Below, piece after piece: positions 23,890 to 33,317 of a DNA stretch of 64,000 bases; within the stretch, counting starts at the first letter, position 1; each line of letters opens with the position of its first letter. The DNA is from UBA685 sp049890115 (GTDB lineage Bacteria; Pseudomonadota; Alphaproteobacteria; Puniceispirillales; Puniceispirillaceae). Both the position numbers and the translations under genes were made by a program. The DNA is taken from NCBI GenBank assembly GCA_049890115.1, contig JBMHCC010000007.1:1-64000 (forward strand). Reading direction: 5' to 3'. A model generated the notes under the pieces. It was given only the letters and a program-made list of their open reading frames with translations, did not search any database and was not told where the DNA came from.

Positions 23890-25533
23890 ATGACAATGCC
23901 AACATCATCTTTTGCCCAAAATCATCAGCTAAAAGCAGGGCGTGAAGCGCGATTTATCTATATTTATCTGCCGAACCTGCCGCTTGCCAGATTATATAAG
24001 CATCATCAGCTTGATAGCGAGGCGCCATTAGCGCTTTATCAGGCTGTGAAAGGAGCTGACAGGCTGGTTTATTGTAATCAGGCAGCCATGTCTTTTGGTC
24101 TTGCTGCTGATATGAACCTATCTGATGCTAGGGCCTTGGTGCCATTATGCCGTTTTTTACCAGCAGAGCCTGAAAAAGATAGAGAATGGCTCTTATTATT
24201 AGGTCAGTTTTGCTGGCGTTATAGCCCTGTTGTGGGTGTTGATCCTGATGATTTAGGGTTATGGATTGATGCCACTGGTGCTACGCATTTATGGGGCGGC
24301 ACATCACAAATGCTTGATGATATTACAAGCTGCTTTGCTGAACATAATTTGCAAGCTCATAGTGTGATGGCATCTTATTATGGTGCGGCAAAAGCTTTGG
24401 CGATTGCCACTATGCCAATAACAGCTCTCATTATTCCAGCAGATAAAACAGCACATTATGACGCGGTATTGCCATTGCCTGTTACAGCCTTGCGTCTTGC
24501 GCCTGATATTTGTGATGCGCTGGCCCAGATAGGGATGCTTTTTATCAAAGATATTATGGATATAAAGCGTGATATGCTGGCAATGCGGTTTGGTGAACAG
24601 ATTATTTTACGCCGTGATCAAATATTAGGCATTGTCCCAGAACGCCCTGTACCATTGCCGCTTTTGCAACCTGTTCTGATTCAACAACATTATCATGATC
24701 CTGTCTGTGGTCTGGCATCACTAGAGACAATGGTTGATGGTTTGCTTTGCGGGTTGGCTGATTTGCTCTCAGATATGAAGCTTGCTTGCCGCTCTGTTGA
24801 AATTGGCTGGCAGACAGTTGATAAGCAGATAAGCCATTCTGCTAACTTGCAGATTTGCCACCATCTCTCACGCCCTAGCCGTGATATTGCACAATTTAGA
24901 CGCCTATTTGCTGAGGCTGCGACACAGATTGATGCTGGTTTTGGCATTGAATATGGCTGGGTCAAAGCAGCGGCTCTAAGCCCGTCTTTGGCAACAGCAT
25001 TATCATTTGATGATAATGGTAAGATTATCGAAGATGATGGTGATGCAATCAGCCAGCTAGTTGATCATCTAGTAGCACGTCTTGGGGCTGATAAGGTAAA
25101 GACATTACAGGCAGTTGAAAATTGGATTCCAGAAGAATCCGAATGCTATGTGCCAGCACAATCAGCCTATCAAGATGATAGAGATATAGGCTTATTTGAT
25201 CATGCCATAGCAAACAGCCAGTCAACATCACCACGTCCTATGCGCCTGCTTCATCCGCCAGAGCCAATATCAGCGATTGCACTTTTGCCAGATCATCCGC
25301 CAAGCCAGATAAGATGGCATGGCAAAAGCTGGCGTATCAGGCGTGCAACAGGACCAGAACGCATTGGTCCGCGTTGGTGGCAAGCTGGTCAGGCTATGCC
25401 AGCACATACCATGGAAAGCCGTGATTATTATCGCCTTGAAACACAATCTGGTCAGCGTTTGTGGGTTTATCGTCAGGGATTGCCAGAACGTGGTGAGGCT
25501 GTCAGCTGGTTTTTGCATGGTTTTTTTGCATAA
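23890..25533 (+). CDS. imuB: ImuB, catalytically inactive Y-family polymerase of the mutasome
   Basis: A 547-residue Y-family polymerase homologue. The N-terminus (FIYIYLPNLPLARLYKHH) lacks the acidic residue of active polymerases, and the block normally reading DE reads LWIDATGATHLWGG, so it is most likely non-catalytic, as in other ImuB proteins. RDIGLFDH at about 431-438 resembles a beta-clamp binding motif; the C-terminal region (SWRIRRATGPERIGPRWW) is ImuB-specific. It is thought to dock ImuA and DnaE2 onto the clamp. AGGTGG precedes ATG by about 7 bases. Confidence 0.92.
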   Translation: MTMPTSSFAQNHQLKAGREARFIYIYLPNLPLARLYKHHQLDSEAPLALYQAVKGADRLVYCNQAAMSFGLAADMNLSDARALVPLCRFLPAEPEKDREWLLLLGQFCWRYSPVVGVDPDDLGLWIDATGATHLWGGTSQMLDDITSCFAEHNLQAHSVMASYYGAAKALAIATMPITALIIPADKTAHYDAVLPLPVTALRLAPDICDALAQIGMLFIKDIMDIKRDMLAMRFGEQIILRRDQILGIVPERPVPLPLLQPVLIQQHYHDPVCGLASLETMVDGLLCGLADLLSDMKLACRSVEIGWQTVDKQISHSANLQICHHLSRPSRDIAQFRRLFAEAATQIDAGFGIEYGWVKAAALSPSLATALSFDDNGKIIEDDGDAISQLVDHLVARLGADKVKTLQAVENWIPEESECYVPAQSAYQDDRDIGLFDHAIANSQSTSPRPMRLLHPPEPISAIALLPDHPPSQIRWHGKSWRIRRATGPERIGPRWWQAGQAMPAHTMESRDYYRLETQSGQRLWVYRQGLPERGEAVSWFLHGFFA

Positions 25534-25546
25534 GATGGCGTGATTA

Positions 25547-28500
25547 ATGAAACAGGTTCTTTTAGGCGCAATTAGCAATTTTAGTTTCTTGCATGGCGCC
25601 TCGCATCCTCAGGAAATGGTTAGCACAGCAGCTGATATGGGCTGGCAGGCTATTGGCATGGCTGATTATGGGTCAATGGCTGGTATGGTGCGGGCTCACA
25701 TGGCTGCCAAAGATGCCGCTATCAAATTGCTGGTCGGTGCTAGTTTGCATTTAACAGATGGTGTTGATGTGATTTTATATGCACGCAACCGCACAGGTTA
25801 TGCATCTATCTGCCAGCTCTTAAGCCAGCTTAATATGAGTTATGAGCGTAAAGCAGGAGAAGGTGCCAGCTTTGCTGTCGCTGCTAAAATCGCTGATTTG
25901 GCGCGCCTTTGTGATAATGTTGTGGTGATTATTCAACCGCCGCCACAGGCTGATGAAACTATCTTGCCTCTTTATCAAAAAATAGCAGCGATTATCTCAG
26001 GCCCGCTATTTGCTGGTGGTTATTTATTGCGTGATGGTTGCGATGAAGCACGATTGGCGATTATGTCATGGCTAGCTAGTGCAGCAGCTCTGCCTTTTGT
26101 GGCTTTATCAGCTGCCTTATATCATCAATCGCAAAGACGGCCCTTGGCAGATGTTTTATGCTGTATCAGACACAAAACAACCTTGGCACAAGCTGGTCAT
26201 CTATTATCACGCAATGCTGAACAGGTCATACGCACACCACAGGAAATGCGCCGCCTATGGGCAGCTTATGAAGGCGCATTAGATCAAACAGAAATCATCG
26301 CTGATTTATGTGATTTTTCACTGGCTGAATTATCTTATGAATATCCTGAAGAGATTTTATCAAAAGGGCGTTCAGCGATTGATGAACTTGATTATCAGAC
26401 ATGGCGCGGTGCTGAGGAACGCTATCCTGATGGTGTGCCAGAACAGGTTCAGGGCTATTTGCGCAAAGAATTAATGTTGGTGCGTAAATTATCCTATGCG
26501 CCTTTTTTTCTGACTGTTTTTGATATTGTGCGTTATGCCAGAAGCCGCAATATCCTATGTCAGGGGCGAGGATCAGCGGCGAATTCTGCGATTTGTTATT
26601 GCCTTGGCATCACCTCAGTTGACCCAGACAGATCAGAGCCATTATTTGAACGATTTGTCAGCGAGGCTAGGGCTGAACCACCTGATATTGACGTTGATTT
26701 TGAACATGAACGCCGTGAAGAGATTATCCAATATATTTATTTTAAATATGGTCGTCATCGCGCTGGTTTGGCAGCAGCTATTATCACCTATCGTGGCCGC
26801 AGTGCTTTGCGTGAAATTGCCAAAGTCTTTGGTCTGAGCCGTGATGCACAAGCTGCTTTATCATCTGAGGTATGGGGGCGTGAGCGTACTGAATTTGATG
26901 ATAAAATATTACAAGCAGCTGGTCTTGACCCTGATGATCCTAACTTGCAGCTTATCTTAAAATTAGCACGTCAGATGCGCGGTTTTCCACGTCATTTATC
27001 ACAGCATGTTGGCGGTTTTGTTATTGCACGAGACAGGCTAGATGCATTGTGTCCTATCAGGCCAGCAGCCATGCCAGAGCGCTCTATTATTGAATGGGAT
27101 AAAGATGATTTAGAGGCACTTGGGCTATTAAAAGTGGATGTGCTGGCACTTGGTATGTTGTCTTGTATCAGGCGTGCTTTTGATTTGATGACACAGCATT
27201 ATCAGCGACCTTTGACCTTGGCATCTGTCCCACCAGAAGATGTGGCTAGTTATGATATGCTATGCCGGGGTGAATCTGTTGGTGTATTTCAGGTGGAATC
27301 ACGTGCCCAGATGGCAATGTTGCCACGCCTTCAGCCACGTTGTTTTCATGATTTGGTTGTCCAGGTGGCAATCGTCAGGCCAGGGCCTATTCAAGGGGAT
27401 ATGGTGCATCCTTATTTGCGTCGGCGTGCTGGTCTTGAAAAGGTGGTCTATCCCTCACAGGAATTACGCTCTGTTCTAGAACGCACTCTGGGTGTGCCGT
27501 TATTTCAGGAACAGGCTATGAAAATAGCGATTGTCGGTGCTGGTTTTACAGGTGCTGAGGCTGATCAATTACGCCGTGCTATGGCGACATTTAAAAAAAA
27601 TGGTCAGATAGAAAAATTCTATGACCGCATGATAAAAGGCATGGTAGCACGCGGCTATGATGAAGATTTTGCCACACGCTGTTTTAAACAGATTGAAGGG
27701 TTTGGCACTTATGGATTTCCAGAATCTCACGCTGCCAGCTTTGCCTTGCTTGTCTATATTTCAGCATGGTTAAAATGCCATTATCCAGATGTGTTTATCT
27801 GTGCTTTGCTAAATGCCCAGCCAATGGGCTTTTATGCGCCAGCTCAGCTAGTAGCAGAAGCACGGCGCAGTGTTGTGCCGATACGCCAAATTGATATTAA
27901 TCATTCTGATTGGGATAACAGCCTTGAGCCAGCTGAAGAATGTGATTATCACGCCTTGCGCCTTGGTCTGCGACAGGTAAAAGGCCTTGGTAAAGGCGAA
28001 GGAGAGCGCCTTGCTGCTTGCCGCCATCAGGGCTATGCTTCGCTTGAAGATGTGGTGCGCAGAGCTGATATCTCACATGGGGCACTTGAAGCACTTGCCA
28101 AAGCAGATGCTTTTACAAGTTTAGGCCTAACTGCCAGAGATGCGTTCTGGCAATTGCGTAAATTAGAGCGTGAAGCCTTTCATAAATTGCCATTATTTGA
28201 TGCTGTTAAACAAGCAGCTAATAGCCTGTCAGGTGAACAAGATAATCTGATCATGCCAGATGCTAATATAGGCGAAAAGCTGGTAATGGATTATGGGGCA
28301 ACTGGCTTATCATTGCGTGCGCATCCTGTGGCTTTGCTAGCACCTTATTTTGGTCAAGATGGCTGGCAGGGATGTGCTGTGGCAGCAGCAGCACTTCAAG
28401 GCAAGCGTCTTTCATTAATTGGGCTAGTGACCACACGCCAACGACCAGGCACTGCTAAGGGAACTGTGTTTGTCACAATGGAAGATGGTGATTTCAGCCT

Positions 28501-28711
28501 GAATGTGATTATCTGGCCAAAATTGGTTGAAACCTATCGGCAAGCTGTTTTGAAATCTCGTCTGCTTGGTGTTGTGGGGCGCATTCAGCGTGAAGGGCGT
28601 ATTTTGCATTTTATTGCTGAAAGGCTGGAGGTTTGTGATGATTATTTACGTCATTTACGCACTGCCTCAGGTGCTGTGCTAAAACCATATAAGGGACGTA
28701 ATTTTCATTGA
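25547..28711 (+). CDS. dnaE2: Error-prone DNA polymerase DnaE2
   Basis: A 1054-residue family C polymerase. The PHP domain starts at the N-terminus (SNFSFLHGASHPQEMVSTA, AIGMADYGSMAG). The polymerase core has RNILCQGRGSAANS and PDIDVDFEHERREE, the catalytic aspartate motif. A finger/thumb region and an OB-fold near the end (LIGLVTTRQRPGTAKG) follow, with the typical RNFH terminus. DnaE2 extends over lesions in the SOS response and lacks the tight proofreading partnership of DnaE1. It lies 13 bases after imuB in the same operon. Its length is that of DnaE2, not of the longer DnaE1. Confidence 0.95.
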   Translation: MKQVLLGAISNFSFLHGASHPQEMVSTAADMGWQAIGMADYGSMAGMVRAHMAAKDAAIKLLVGASLHLTDGVDVILYARNRTGYASICQLLSQLNMSYERKAGEGASFAVAAKIADLARLCDNVVVIIQPPPQADETILPLYQKIAAIISGPLFAGGYLLRDGCDEARLAIMSWLASAAALPFVALSAALYHQSQRRPLADVLCCIRHKTTLAQAGHLLSRNAEQVIRTPQEMRRLWAAYEGALDQTEIIADLCDFSLAELSYEYPEEILSKGRSAIDELDYQTWRGAEERYPDGVPEQVQGYLRKELMLVRKLSYAPFFLTVFDIVRYARSRNILCQGRGSAANSAICYCLGITSVDPDRSEPLFERFVSEARAEPPDIDVDFEHERREEIIQYIYFKYGRHRAGLAAAIITYRGRSALREIAKVFGLSRDAQAALSSEVWGRERTEFDDKILQAAGLDPDDPNLQLILKLARQMRGFPRHLSQHVGGFVIARDRLDALCPIRPAAMPERSIIEWDKDDLEALGLLKVDVLALGMLSCIRRAFDLMTQHYQRPLTLASVPPEDVASYDMLCRGESVGVFQVESRAQMAMLPRLQPRCFHDLVVQVAIVRPGPIQGDMVHPYLRRRAGLEKVVYPSQELRSVLERTLGVPLFQEQAMKIAIVGAGFTGAEADQLRRAMATFKKNGQIEKFYDRMIKGMVARGYDEDFATRCFKQIEGFGTYGFPESHAASFALLVYISAWLKCHYPDVFICALLNAQPMGFYAPAQLVAEARRSVVPIRQIDINHSDWDNSLEPAEECDYHALRLGLRQVKGLGKGEGERLAACRHQGYASLEDVVRRADISHGALEALAKADAFTSLGLTARDAFWQLRKLEREAFHKLPLFDAVKQAANSLSGEQDNLIMPDANIGEKLVMDYGATGLSLRAHPVALLAPYFGQDGWQGCAVAAAALQGKRLSLIGLVTTRQRPGTAKGTVFVTMEDGDFSLNVIIWPKLVETYRQAVLKSRLLGVVGRIQREGRILHFIAERLEVCDDYLRHLRTASGAVLKPYKGRNFH

Positions 28712-28773
28712 CAGCTTAGCGTAATATGATGTGATTAAGCGTCGAAAATGAGAGCCAGCATCAGGAGGATGTT

Positions 28774-29202
28774 ATGGAAGTTATCGAGGCCACAAAGGAT
28801 TGTCATTATACCGGCCATTGTCATTGCGGAGCCGTTCAATTTGCGTTCACAGGCCCTGTGCGTCCGATTGTGATTTGCCATTGTGATGATTGTTTGCGTA
28901 TCTCTGGCTATAGCTGGGCAGCAACAGCGGTTCCGCGCTCTCAATTTCAGTTTATTACAGGTGAAGATGCTGTTAGCTGGTATCGGTCTTCTGAGACGGC
29001 AGCACGCGGTTTCTGCCAAACATGTCATGCCCATCTGTTTTTTCATCTTGATGGCAGAGATGCGATTTCTGTTGCGCCAGGTATGATGGATAATTGGGAC
29101 GGTATTTATTGCTCAGGTCATATTTACCGCGATAATATGCCGACATGTTGTGCTGCGCTAGATGGGTTGTCAGATCTCGATAATTGGTCACCAGCTGATT
29201 AA
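28774..29202 (+). CDS. GFA/CENP-V family zinc-binding protein
   Basis: A 142-residue protein of the GFA domain family. Three cysteine groups are visible: GHCHCGAVQF, ICHCDDCLRISG and FCQTCHAHLFF, matching the two zinc sites of this fold, and GYSWAATAVPRSQF is the usual core. Only a few relatives have been tied to glutathione-dependent formaldehyde handling, so the old name is not a safe function. With nearby demethylating enzymes that could release formaldehyde, such a role is possible but unproved. AGGAGG precedes the ATG by about 5 bases. It is 62 bases after dnaE2. Confidence 0.85.
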   Translation: MEVIEATKDCHYTGHCHCGAVQFAFTGPVRPIVICHCDDCLRISGYSWAATAVPRSQFQFITGEDAVSWYRSSETAARGFCQTCHAHLFFHLDGRDAISVAPGMMDNWDGIYCSGHIYRDNMPTCCAALDGLSDLDNWSPAD

Positions 29203-29219
29203 CAGGCCTTTTAAAAGCC

Positions 29220-30431
29220 TCAGCTTTGGGCAGAGGCAGAGATTGGCAGGGCAATACAAGGCTTTCCAGATAAAAATAATGCAGCACAGGCAGCACGTGC
29301 CTCATCTTCTTTTAAATCACCAAACCGTACCCGCCATAATGGCATCTCACCTTGCATCACAACTGATAATTCAGCTGGTTGCAATCCGATAACATCTTCG
29401 GCATTGCGCCGTGCATCAAGTGCTGCTTTATGCGCATTAACGCGGCGGGAAAAGCTGCCAACTTGTATCGCCCAGCTATCAGCTGTCACAGGCCTTACTA
29501 TCTCTGTTTCATAGAAATTGGTAAGTTGTAAATCAGGCTGTTTTGTTGCCGGGCGTTGCGGCATATTTGGGCGCGGTGGTGGTGCTTGCGGCGCAGCGGC
29601 GATTTGGCGTACCGCAAATGGTTGAACACGCCTGAATTGTGTTGATAATATTTTCATCATATGCGCATTGCGGCTATTACCTGTACGTCCGCCAAACACC
29701 ACCCCTATTAGCCTGACGCCATTGCGTTCTGTTGCGGCAACCAGATTAAAGCCAGAGGCACTTGTAAAGCCTGTCTTAATGCCATCAGTGCCGTCAAATT
29801 GGCTTAGCAATCTGTTATGATTGCGATATTTGCGACCTTGATAGGAAAAGCTGGTGCGTGAAAAATAATGATAATATTGCGGAAAATCACGCCTTATGGC
29901 AACGCCGAGGCGTGCCATATCACGCGCTGTTGAATGTTGCTTGCGATTAGGCAGGCCAGAAGCATTTTTAAAAGTGGTATTAAGCATGCCAAGGGCGCGT
30001 GCTTTGCGTGTCATACGTTTGGCAAATTCACGCTCTGTGCCAGATAGTTTTTCAGACACAACAGTTGCCACATCATTCGCTGATTTCGTGACCAGAGCCA
30101 AAATAGCATTTTTAACTGATATGGTGGAACCTGGTGTTAAATATAATTTTGATGGTGACCTGCTGGCAGCTACCGAAGAGACTGGCAAGCGGCTATCCAT
30201 TGTTAATCTGCCACTTTCAAGCTCTTCAAATAGCAGATAGAGGGTCATGATTTTGGTCAAAGATGCCGGATATAATTTTTTATCAGCATTGCGTGAAAAT
30301 AGCACCCGCCCTGTTTTTTCCTCTATGACAATGGCAGCATAGCGGCTAGAGGCAGAGGCAGGATGTGGCACCACGGCTATGGCCGTAATCATCACAAATA
30401 AGCATAAAACCGCGATATAGCTGCGTACCAT
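29220..30431 (-). CDS. dacF: D-alanyl-D-alanine carboxypeptidase with C-terminal SPOR domain
   Basis: A 403-residue periplasmic PBP5/6-type enzyme that trims the terminal D-Ala of peptidoglycan stem peptides. A signal peptide (MVRSYIAVLCLFVMIT) is followed by the catalytic motifs SLTK (57-60), SAND, and KTGFTSASG. A proline-rich linker (AAAPQAPPPRPNMPQRP) leads to a SPOR-like C-terminal domain (WAIQVGSFSRRVNAHKAAL), which binds septal glycan stripped of peptides. ATG 30431 has AGGTGA five bases away; longer frames to 30509 lack a site and a clean signal peptide. Confidence 0.93.
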   Translation of the reverse strand: MVRSYIAVLCLFVMITAIAVVPHPASASSRYAAIVIEEKTGRVLFSRNADKKLYPASLTKIMTLYLLFEELESGRLTMDSRLPVSSVAASRSPSKLYLTPGSTISVKNAILALVTKSANDVATVVSEKLSGTEREFAKRMTRKARALGMLNTTFKNASGLPNRKQHSTARDMARLGVAIRRDFPQYYHYFSRTSFSYQGRKYRNHNRLLSQFDGTDGIKTGFTSASGFNLVAATERNGVRLIGVVFGGRTGNSRNAHMMKILSTQFRRVQPFAVRQIAAAPQAPPPRPNMPQRPATKQPDLQLTNFYETEIVRPVTADSWAIQVGSFSRRVNAHKAALDARRNAEDVIGLQPAELSVVMQGEMPLWRVRFGDLKEDEARAACAALFLSGKPCIALPISASAQS

Positions 30432-30698
30432 AAAGGTCACCTGTCCAAAATCAAACGTCATAATGACAACACAAATCCCCTTTATATAGGGTCTTGCTGG
30501 ACTGATCATACAAAATCTGGTGGTTATGTCTATCCTCTGTTTTGCTCTTTGATGATAAAATAGAGTGAAAAAAGGGTCTCAAGGGGCGAGTTGTGCCAGC
30601 GATGACCCACTTTGTAAAAAAACCAGTCATGCCTCTTTTAATTTTAGAAAAAAACCCGATATCATAAAGACAGAAATGGTGTTGAAGTTCAAAATATT

Positions 30699-31022
30699 AT
30701 GACAACAAGAAAAACAAATGATCACAGCAATGATGGGGATGTCGTCCTTGACGAAAGGGTTAAGACGAAAAAACCATCCATGTATCGTGTTCTTATGCTT
30801 AATGATGATTACACACCAATGGAATTTGTGGTGATGGTTTTGCAACGGTTTTTTGGGCATAATCATGAATCGGCACGCCGTATCATGTTACATGTCCATG
30901 AAAGAGGCGTTGGTGTTTGCGGTGTATTTACCTATGAAGTCGCCGAAACCAAAGCAGCTCAGGTGATGAATTTTGCTAGACAAAATGAGCATCCCTTGCA
31001 GCTGCAACTGGAAAAAGAGTGA
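30699..31022 (+). CDS. clpS: ClpS adaptor of the ClpAP protease
   Basis: A 107-residue N-recognin. The core is MYRVLMLNDDYTPMEFVVMVLQRFF, with the acidic/hydrophobic pocket that binds N-terminal Leu, Phe, Tyr or Trp, then the conserved HVHERGVGVCGVFTYEVAETK. The first ~25 residues are charged and disordered, as usual. It hands N-degron substrates to ClpA, whose gene starts 10 bases later. The N-terminal transferase Aat, encoded at 40.3 kb in this same window, makes such degrons. Confidence 0.96.
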   Translation: MTTRKTNDHSNDGDVVLDERVKTKKPSMYRVLMLNDDYTPMEFVVMVLQRFFGHNHESARRIMLHVHERGVGVCGVFTYEVAETKAAQVMNFARQNEHPLQLQLEKE

Positions 31023-31031
31023 GGTGGCAAC

Positions 31032-33317
31032 ATGTTGTCGAAAGAATTAGAACAAACCATAACAAGAGCGATGGGGCTGGCAGCTGAACATGCCCATGAA
31101 TTTGCCACACTTGAACATTTGTTGATGGCAATGACAGATGACCCTGATGTGCTTGAAGTGCTGAGCGCCTGTCACGTTGATGTGTCAAAATTGAAATTGT
31201 TGCTAGAGGCGCATATTGAAGATGAGCTAGAGGCGATTATCAGCTCTGAGCTTGAATATGAAGTGCAACCAACAGCAGGGTTCCAGCGTGTTGTGCAACG
31301 TGCCATTATTCATACCCAATCATCAAATCGTGGTGTCGCGACAGGTGCCAATGTATTGGTCGCCATGTTCTCTGAACGTGATAGCCATGCTGTATGGTTT
31401 TTAAAGTCACTTGATATGAGCCGGCTTGATGCTGTTAGCTTTATCAGCCATGGCAAGGGCGATGCACCGCAAGGCACGCAGACAGAAACAGATGAAACTG
31501 GTGAGGCTGCTGCTAAATCATCGCAAAGCGCTTTGTCACAATATGCGGTTGATTTAAACGAAAAAGCATCATTGAACAAAATTGATCCCCTTATTGGCCG
31601 TGATGCCGAAGTTGACAGAACCATTCAGATCCTATGCCGCCGGTCAAAAAATAACCCGCTATATGTTGGTGATCCTGGCGTTGGTAAAACAGCGATTGCA
31701 GAAGGCCTTGCTTTGCGAATTCACGAAGGCAGTGTTCCTGATGTGTTGAAACAGGCTGTTATTTATGCACTTGATATGGGGCAACTTTTGGCTGGCACAC
31801 GCTATCGTGGTGATTTTGAAGAGCGGCTGAAAGCGGTAATGAAAGAAGTTGCTGATAATGATAATGCAATTTTATTCATTGATGAAATTCATACCATCAT
31901 TGGCGCTGGTGCAACATCTGGCGGAGCGATGGATGCCTCAAACCTGTTAAAGCCAGCTTTGCAAGAAGGCAGTTTGCGTTGTATCGGCTCTACCACCTAC
32001 AAAGAATATCGTAGCTATTTTGAAAAAGATCGCGCCCTTGTCAGACGCTTTCAGAAAATTGATATCCATGAGCCAACCGTTCCAGATGCTATTAAAATCC
32101 TAAATGGTCTGAAGCCACGTTATGAAAGTCATCATGGTGTGCGCTTTTCATCTGCTGCGATTAAGACAGCTGTTGAATTATCATCACGCTATATTAATGA
32201 CCGCAAATTGCCAGATAAGGCGATTGATGTCATTGATGAAGCAGCAGCGGCACAAAATCTGGTTGCGCCATCACGCCGCAAACAGATCATCGGCCAGAAA
32301 GAAATTGAGACAACCATTGCAACAATGGCTCGGATCCCATCAAAACATGTCAGCCGTGATGATAAGCAGGCCTTAGCCACTTTGGAAACTGATTTAAAGC
32401 GCATGGTATTTGGTCAGGATAAAGCACTAACAGCTCTGGCTTCAGCGATTAAATTATCGCGTGCTGGGTTGCGTGAACCTGAAAAACCGATTGGTAATTA
32501 TCTGTTTTCTGGCCCAACTGGCGTTGGTAAAACAGAAGCAGCCCGCCAGCTATCTGAGATCTTAGGCGTTAAGCTGGTTCGCTTTGATATGTCTGAATAT
32601 ATGGAACGCCATACTGTTTCACGTCTGATTGGTGCGCCTCCTGGTTATGTTGGCTTTGATCAGGGCGGCTTATTAACAGATGCGATTGATCAAAACCCGC
32701 ATGCTGTTTTATTGCTTGATGAGATTGAAAAAGCGCATCCTGATCTGTTTAACATCCTGCTGCAGGTCATGGATCATGGTAAATTAACAGATAGTAATGG
32801 TAAGGCTGTTGATTTCCGCAATGTCATTTTGATTATGACAACCAATGCTGGGGCAGCTGAAATGTCTAAAAAAGCAATTGGTTTTGGTCGCGGCAACCGT
32901 GTTGACGCTGATGAAGAAGCTATTGAACGCGGCTTTTCACCAGAATTCCGCAATCGCCTTGATGCTGTGATACCATTTGCGCCATTGCCACAAGACGTGG
33001 TGAGGCTAGTGGTTGATAAGTTCATTATGCAGCTTGAAATGCAGCTTGCTGATAGAGCCGTTGAAATTGAGCTAACAGCTGAAGCGCGCGATTGGCTGGC
33101 TGAGCGTGGTTATGATGCAGCTAATGGGGCGCGTCCTCTGGCACGTGTTGTCCAAGAGCACATCAAAAAGCCATTGGCAGAAATGATGCTATTTGGTGAG
33201 CTGGCAGATGGTGGTTTGGCTCGCATCACATGTGAAGGTGATGGGCTGGCTGTGATAGCAGAGGGCAAGCCACCTAAAGCAGGTGTGGGGTCAAAAAAAT
33301 CTGAAAAGATAAAGTAG
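31032..33317 (+). CDS. clpA: ATP-dependent Clp protease ATP-binding subunit ClpA
   Basis: A 761-residue Hsp100 unfoldase. The N-terminal ClpN domain (MLSKELEQTITRAMGLAAEH) binds ClpS. AAA module 1 has Walker A GDPGVGKT at about 213-220 and ILFIDEIHTIIG. AAA module 2 has GPTGVGKT at about 495-502 and AVLLLDEIEKAHPD. Length matches ClpA rather than the longer ClpB (no middle coiled-coil domain). ClpP is not in the window. The stop codon is directly followed by the stop of the convergent GNAT-like gene with no bases between. Confidence 0.96.
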   Translation: MLSKELEQTITRAMGLAAEHAHEFATLEHLLMAMTDDPDVLEVLSACHVDVSKLKLLLEAHIEDELEAIISSELEYEVQPTAGFQRVVQRAIIHTQSSNRGVATGANVLVAMFSERDSHAVWFLKSLDMSRLDAVSFISHGKGDAPQGTQTETDETGEAAAKSSQSALSQYAVDLNEKASLNKIDPLIGRDAEVDRTIQILCRRSKNNPLYVGDPGVGKTAIAEGLALRIHEGSVPDVLKQAVIYALDMGQLLAGTRYRGDFEERLKAVMKEVADNDNAILFIDEIHTIIGAGATSGGAMDASNLLKPALQEGSLRCIGSTTYKEYRSYFEKDRALVRRFQKIDIHEPTVPDAIKILNGLKPRYESHHGVRFSSAAIKTAVELSSRYINDRKLPDKAIDVIDEAAAAQNLVAPSRRKQIIGQKEIETTIATMARIPSKHVSRDDKQALATLETDLKRMVFGQDKALTALASAIKLSRAGLREPEKPIGNYLFSGPTGVGKTEAARQLSEILGVKLVRFDMSEYMERHTVSRLIGAPPGYVGFDQGGLLTDAIDQNPHAVLLLDEIEKAHPDLFNILLQVMDHGKLTDSNGKAVDFRNVILIMTTNAGAAEMSKKAIGFGRGNRVDADEEAIERGFSPEFRNRLDAVIPFAPLPQDVVRLVVDKFIMQLEMQLADRAVEIELTAEARDWLAERGYDAANGARPLARVVQEHIKKPLAEMMLFGELADGGLARITCEGDGLAVIAEGKPPKAGVGSKKSEKIK

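Noticed and set aside
29190..29220. Short inverted repeat between the GFA and dacF genes as a terminator
   Set aside because: AGGCCTTTTAAAAGCCT is an AT-centred weak hairpin without a clear T run for either strand, so not called.
29896..30240. A 114-codon plus-strand frame opposite the carboxypeptidase gene
   Set aside because: It is fully antisense to the conserved catalytic region of dacF, has no start signal and no recognised domain.
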